DNA from: an uncultured Oscillospiraceae bacterium
GTDB lineage: Bacteria; Bacillota; Clostridia; Oscillospirales; Acutalibacteraceae
DNA: 7,315 nt
Direction: 5' to 3'
Assembly (NCBI GenBank): GCA_900552985.1
Contig: USBP01000058.1
Location: forward strand, 1-7,315
Made by a program: the position numbers and the translations under genes. The first letter of the stretch is position 1. Every line of letters begins with the position of its first letter. Positions 5,447 to 7,315 of the stretch are shown one piece after another. A model generated the notes under the pieces. The model did no database searches and was not told the DNA's origin. It worked only from the letters and a program-made list of their open reading frames with translations.

Positions 5447-5455
5447 TGGTATACT
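5447..5455 (+). promoter_or_regulatory. Extended -10 promoter upstream of murE
   Basis: TGGTATACT is a full extended -10 element (TGn plus TATACT at 5450-5455). Transcription would start near 5461-5463, giving a leader of about 76 nt. The sequence at the 17-nt -35 position is poor (TTTATT, 5427-5432), as is usual for extended -10 promoters; TTGAAA at 5431 is only 13 nt away and too close to serve. A small palindrome AAACC-TGC-GGTTT (5417-5429) overlaps the -35 region and could be an operator, though it is short. This promoter would let murE and murF be expressed without the division genes. Confidence 0.7.
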
Positions 5456-5479
5456 AAACCAGAGGATCAATTTTAGACG

Positions 5480-5519
5480 TCAGGCATTCAGGCCCATAGG
5501 CTTGATTGCCGGCGCCTGA
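5480..5519 (+). other. Folded leader (nested stem-loop) before murE
   Basis: An outer stem TCAGGC (5480-5485) / GCCTGA (5514-5519) encloses an inner 7-pair hairpin TCAGGCC (5488-5494) / GGCTTGA (5499-5505, one G-U) with loop CATA. The 3' side of the internal loop is TTGCCGGC (5506-5513). The structure ends 6 nt before the murE Shine-Dalgarno GGAGG (5526-5530) and has no T-run, so it could affect translation or mRNA stability. It matches no riboswitch class I recognise. Confidence 0.5.
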
Positions 5520-5537
5520 TAAAATGGAGGTGCGGCA

Positions 5538-6983
5538 ATGCGCTTATCAGAGCTGCTGCAAAGAGTCACACAAAATGTGCCGGCTGAGGATCCGGAGATC
5601 ACCTTTGTTACGGAGGATTCCCGCAAGGTGAGGGCAGGCTGTGCCTTTGTCTGTATTCAGGGGAAAAATTTTGATGGGCACACGCTGGCAGCGCAGGCAG
5701 TGGAGGCTGGAGCGCGGGCTGTGATCGCGCAGCGGGATACGGGGCTCGGCTGCCAGGTGCTTGTGCCGGATAGCCGGGCGGCGTATGCCCTGATGTGCGA
5801 AGCGTTTTTTGGCAACCCGGCCGAACAGCTGCGCCTGATTGGGATTACGGGTACGAACGGCAAAACGACTTCGGCTTTTTTGATGAAAGAAATCCTGGAA
5901 TATGCAGGATGCCGCACGGGATTGATCGGTACAGTACAGAATATGGTTGGGGATGAGGCGCTCCCCGCGCAGCTGACTACACCGGATCCCTATGAACTGA
6001 ACGCCCTGTTTGACAAGATGGTGCGAGCGGGCTGTACACACTGTGTTATGGAGGTGTCCTCCCAGGCGCTTGCACAGCAGCGTGTGGCGGGGCTGCATTT
6101 TGATATTGCGCTGTTTACCAACCTGACGCAGGACCACCTGGATTACCATGGCACATTTGAAAACTATCTGGCTGCCAAGCATAAGCTGTTCCAGCAGGCA
6201 AAGCAGGCGGTGGTCAATCTGGATGATCCGGCTGCCGCCGCCATGACGGAAGGGACGGACTGCGCGGTAACCACCTTTTCGATCCGGCGGGATGATGCTG
6301 ATTTTACCGCGAAGAATGTGCAGGACCGCCCGGATTGTGTGGAGTATGAGCTGGTCGGAAACGGTATGATCGGGCGGGTGCACCTGGGGATACCGGGGCG
6401 GTTTTCCGTCTATAATTCCATGGGAGCGCTACTGTGCGCTATGAAAGCGGGCGTGTCGTTTCAGCAGGCGCTTGCGGCGCTGCGTGCTGCGGGTGGTGTA
6501 AAGGGCCGTATTGAGGTCGTCCCGACGGGGACGGAGTATACAGTGATTATCGATTATGCGCATTCACCCGACGGATTGCAGAATATCCTCTCCTCCCTGC
6601 GGGAAATTGCCCGCGGCCGAATTATCTGCGTGTTTGGCTGCGGGGGAGATCGGGATCGTACCAAGCGCCCAAAGATGGGCGCAGTAGCAGCAAAGCTGGC
6701 GGACGTGGCGGTGGTCACCTCCGACAATCCACGTTCTGAGGATCCTGAGCAAATCATCCGGGATGTGCTGGAAGGGATGCAGGATGCAGAGATTCCCGTG
6801 TATGTGGAGGTGGATCGCACAAAAGCCATCCGACTTGCTCTGCGGCTTGCACAGAAGGAGGATTTTGTGCTGCTGGCCGGCAAGGGCCATGAGACCTATC
6901 AGATTCTAAAGACCGGAAAAATTCATTACGATGAGCGGGAAGTCGTCGCACAGATTTTACGGGAAGGCCGAGAACAAACCTGA
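5538..6983 (+). CDS. murE: UDP-MurNAc-L-Ala-D-Glu:meso-diaminopimelate ligase MurE
   Basis: A 481-residue cytoplasmic Mur ligase that uses ATP to add the third stem-peptide residue to UDP-MurNAc-L-Ala-D-Glu. The N-terminal UDP-substrate domain has VTEDSRKVRAGCAFVCIQGKN. The ATP P-loop GTNGKTT is at residues 105-111. TTPDP, EVSSQAL and TNLTQDHLDYHG follow. K214 in AAKHKLF matches the carbamylated lysine of the family. The C-terminal domain has DYAHSPDGL, GCGGDRDRTKRP and the amino-acid selecting motif DNPR (396-399, in DNPRSEDP), which with GKGHE (448-452) indicates meso-diaminopimelate rather than lysine. Length is normal. GGAGG at 5526-5530 lies 7 nt before ATG. It is probably transcribed from its own promoter (5447-5455) as well as by read-through from the division genes. 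murF starts 20 nt after its stop. Confidence 0.97.
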   Translation: MRLSELLQRVTQNVPAEDPEITFVTEDSRKVRAGCAFVCIQGKNFDGHTLAAQAVEAGARAVIAQRDTGLGCQVLVPDSRAAYALMCEAFFGNPAEQLRLIGITGTNGKTTSAFLMKEILEYAGCRTGLIGTVQNMVGDEALPAQLTTPDPYELNALFDKMVRAGCTHCVMEVSSQALAQQRVAGLHFDIALFTNLTQDHLDYHGTFENYLAAKHKLFQQAKQAVVNLDDPAAAAMTEGTDCAVTTFSIRRDDADFTAKNVQDRPDCVEYELVGNGMIGRVHLGIPGRFSVYNSMGALLCAMKAGVSFQQALAALRAAGGVKGRIEVVPTGTEYTVIIDYAHSPDGLQNILSSLREIARGRIICVFGCGGDRDRTKRPKMGAVAAKLADVAVVTSDNPRSEDPEQIIRDVLEGMQDAEIPVYVEVDRTKAIRLALRLAQKEDFVLLAGKGHETYQILKTGKIHYDEREVVAQILREGREQT

Positions 6984-7003
6984 GGGGAGAGGAGAGAAAC
7001 CGT

Positions 7004-7315
7004 ATGCTGCCACTACAGCTCAATGAGATTGCGCTTGCCTGCCGGGGAGAAGCGCATGGAGAGGCACAGATTTCCAGCGTGTGCATTGACAGCAGGAAAA
7101 TCACGCCAGGATGCCTGTTCGTTGCGATCAAGGGGGAGCGCTTTGACGGCCATGATTTTGTGGAAAGGGCCTTCGCGGAGGGCGCGGCTGCCGCGATGGT
7201 GCACCGCACAGTCCCCTGCAACGGCCCCTTGATCCGGGTGGATGACACGCGCGAGGCGCTGCTTCGGCTTGCAGGTTATTACCGCCGCTTTTTCCAAATC
7301 CCCGTCGTAGGGCTT
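7004..7315 (+). CDS. murF: UDP-MurNAc-tripeptide:D-Ala-D-Ala ligase MurF, N-terminal part (3' truncated)
   Basis: 104 codons are visible and the frame is open to the window end. The start is MLPLQLNEIALACRGEA, followed by SVCIDSRKITPGCLFVAIKGERFDGHDFVERAF. This is the Mur ligase N-terminal domain signature (SRxxxxGxxFVAxxGxxxDGHxF), which binds the UDP moiety. The window stops at QIPVVGL, immediately before the expected P-loop (TGxxGKT), so the catalytic part is not seen. MurF adds D-Ala-D-Ala to UDP-MurNAc-tripeptide, the last cytoplasmic peptide step before MraY. The MurF rather than MurE/MurC identity rests on its place directly after murE and on this N-terminal pattern. GGGGAGAGGAG (6984-6994) lies 9 nt before ATG. 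It is co-transcribed with murE. Confidence 0.9.
   Translation, partial: MLPLQLNEIALACRGEAHGEAQISSVCIDSRKITPGCLFVAIKGERFDGHDFVERAFAEGAAAAMVHRTVPCNGPLIRVDDTREALLRLAGYYRRFFQIPVVGL

Noticed and set aside
5431..5455. TTGAAA to TATACT as a normal -35/-10 pair
   Set aside because: The spacer is only 13 nt, too short for sigma-A. The extended -10 (TGG before TATACT) explains the site better.
5547..6383. 278-codon open frame on the minus strand inside murE
   Set aside because: It is antisense to a full-length MurE with all its motifs and has no protein-like features of its own.

Overview
The window is the 5' part of a division and cell wall (dcw) cluster on the + strand, from a Gram-positive, meso-diaminopimelate-type bacterium. 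The gene order is mraZ, rsmH, ftsL-like, PASTA-containing PBP2, murE, murF. The PBP carries PASTA domains and RsmH has a cysteine-bearing CPPxFPxCxCG segment, both typical of Firmicutes. Codon use is GC-leaning and a BclA-like collagen protein lies upstream. A class Clostridia organism, perhaps close to Oscillospiraceae and probably a spore former, fits best; this taxonomic placement is inference.

Layout. Positions 1-438 hold the 3' end of a collagen-like surface protein (last Gly-X-Y triplets, then a beta-rich TNF/BclA-like head). It is closed by a small hairpin and a strong rho-independent terminator (496-527). A sigma-A promoter (TTGCAA, 17 nt, TATAAT, 595-623) then opens the dcw operon. 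mraZ (706-1260), rsmH (1302-2255) and the ftsL-like gene (2290-2856) follow with short gaps of about 35-40 nt. A 192-nt gap (2857-3048) separates ftsL from the PBP. It is dense in inverted repeats, bounded by a 10-nt direct repeat, and contains a reading frame with one internal UGA that ends in an ATGA overlap with the PBP start. The PBP (3049-5388) is followed by a 149-nt gap with an extended -10 promoter and a folded leader in front of murE (5538-6983). murF begins at 7004 and is cut by the window end just before its P-loop.

How the genes work together. MraZ is the cluster's transcriptional regulator and RsmH methylates 16S rRNA. The FtsL-like protein and the PBP belong to the septal (or spore-cortex) peptidoglycan synthesis machinery. 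MurE and MurF add the third residue (meso-DAP) and the terminal D-Ala-D-Ala to UDP-MurNAc peptides, supplying precursor to that PBP.

Most of the window is a conventional dcw cluster. I see no clear new multi-gene system. The part least explained is the ftsL-PBP gap; smaller oddities are the N-terminal extension of MraZ, a charged insert in the PBP, and the structured murE leader.
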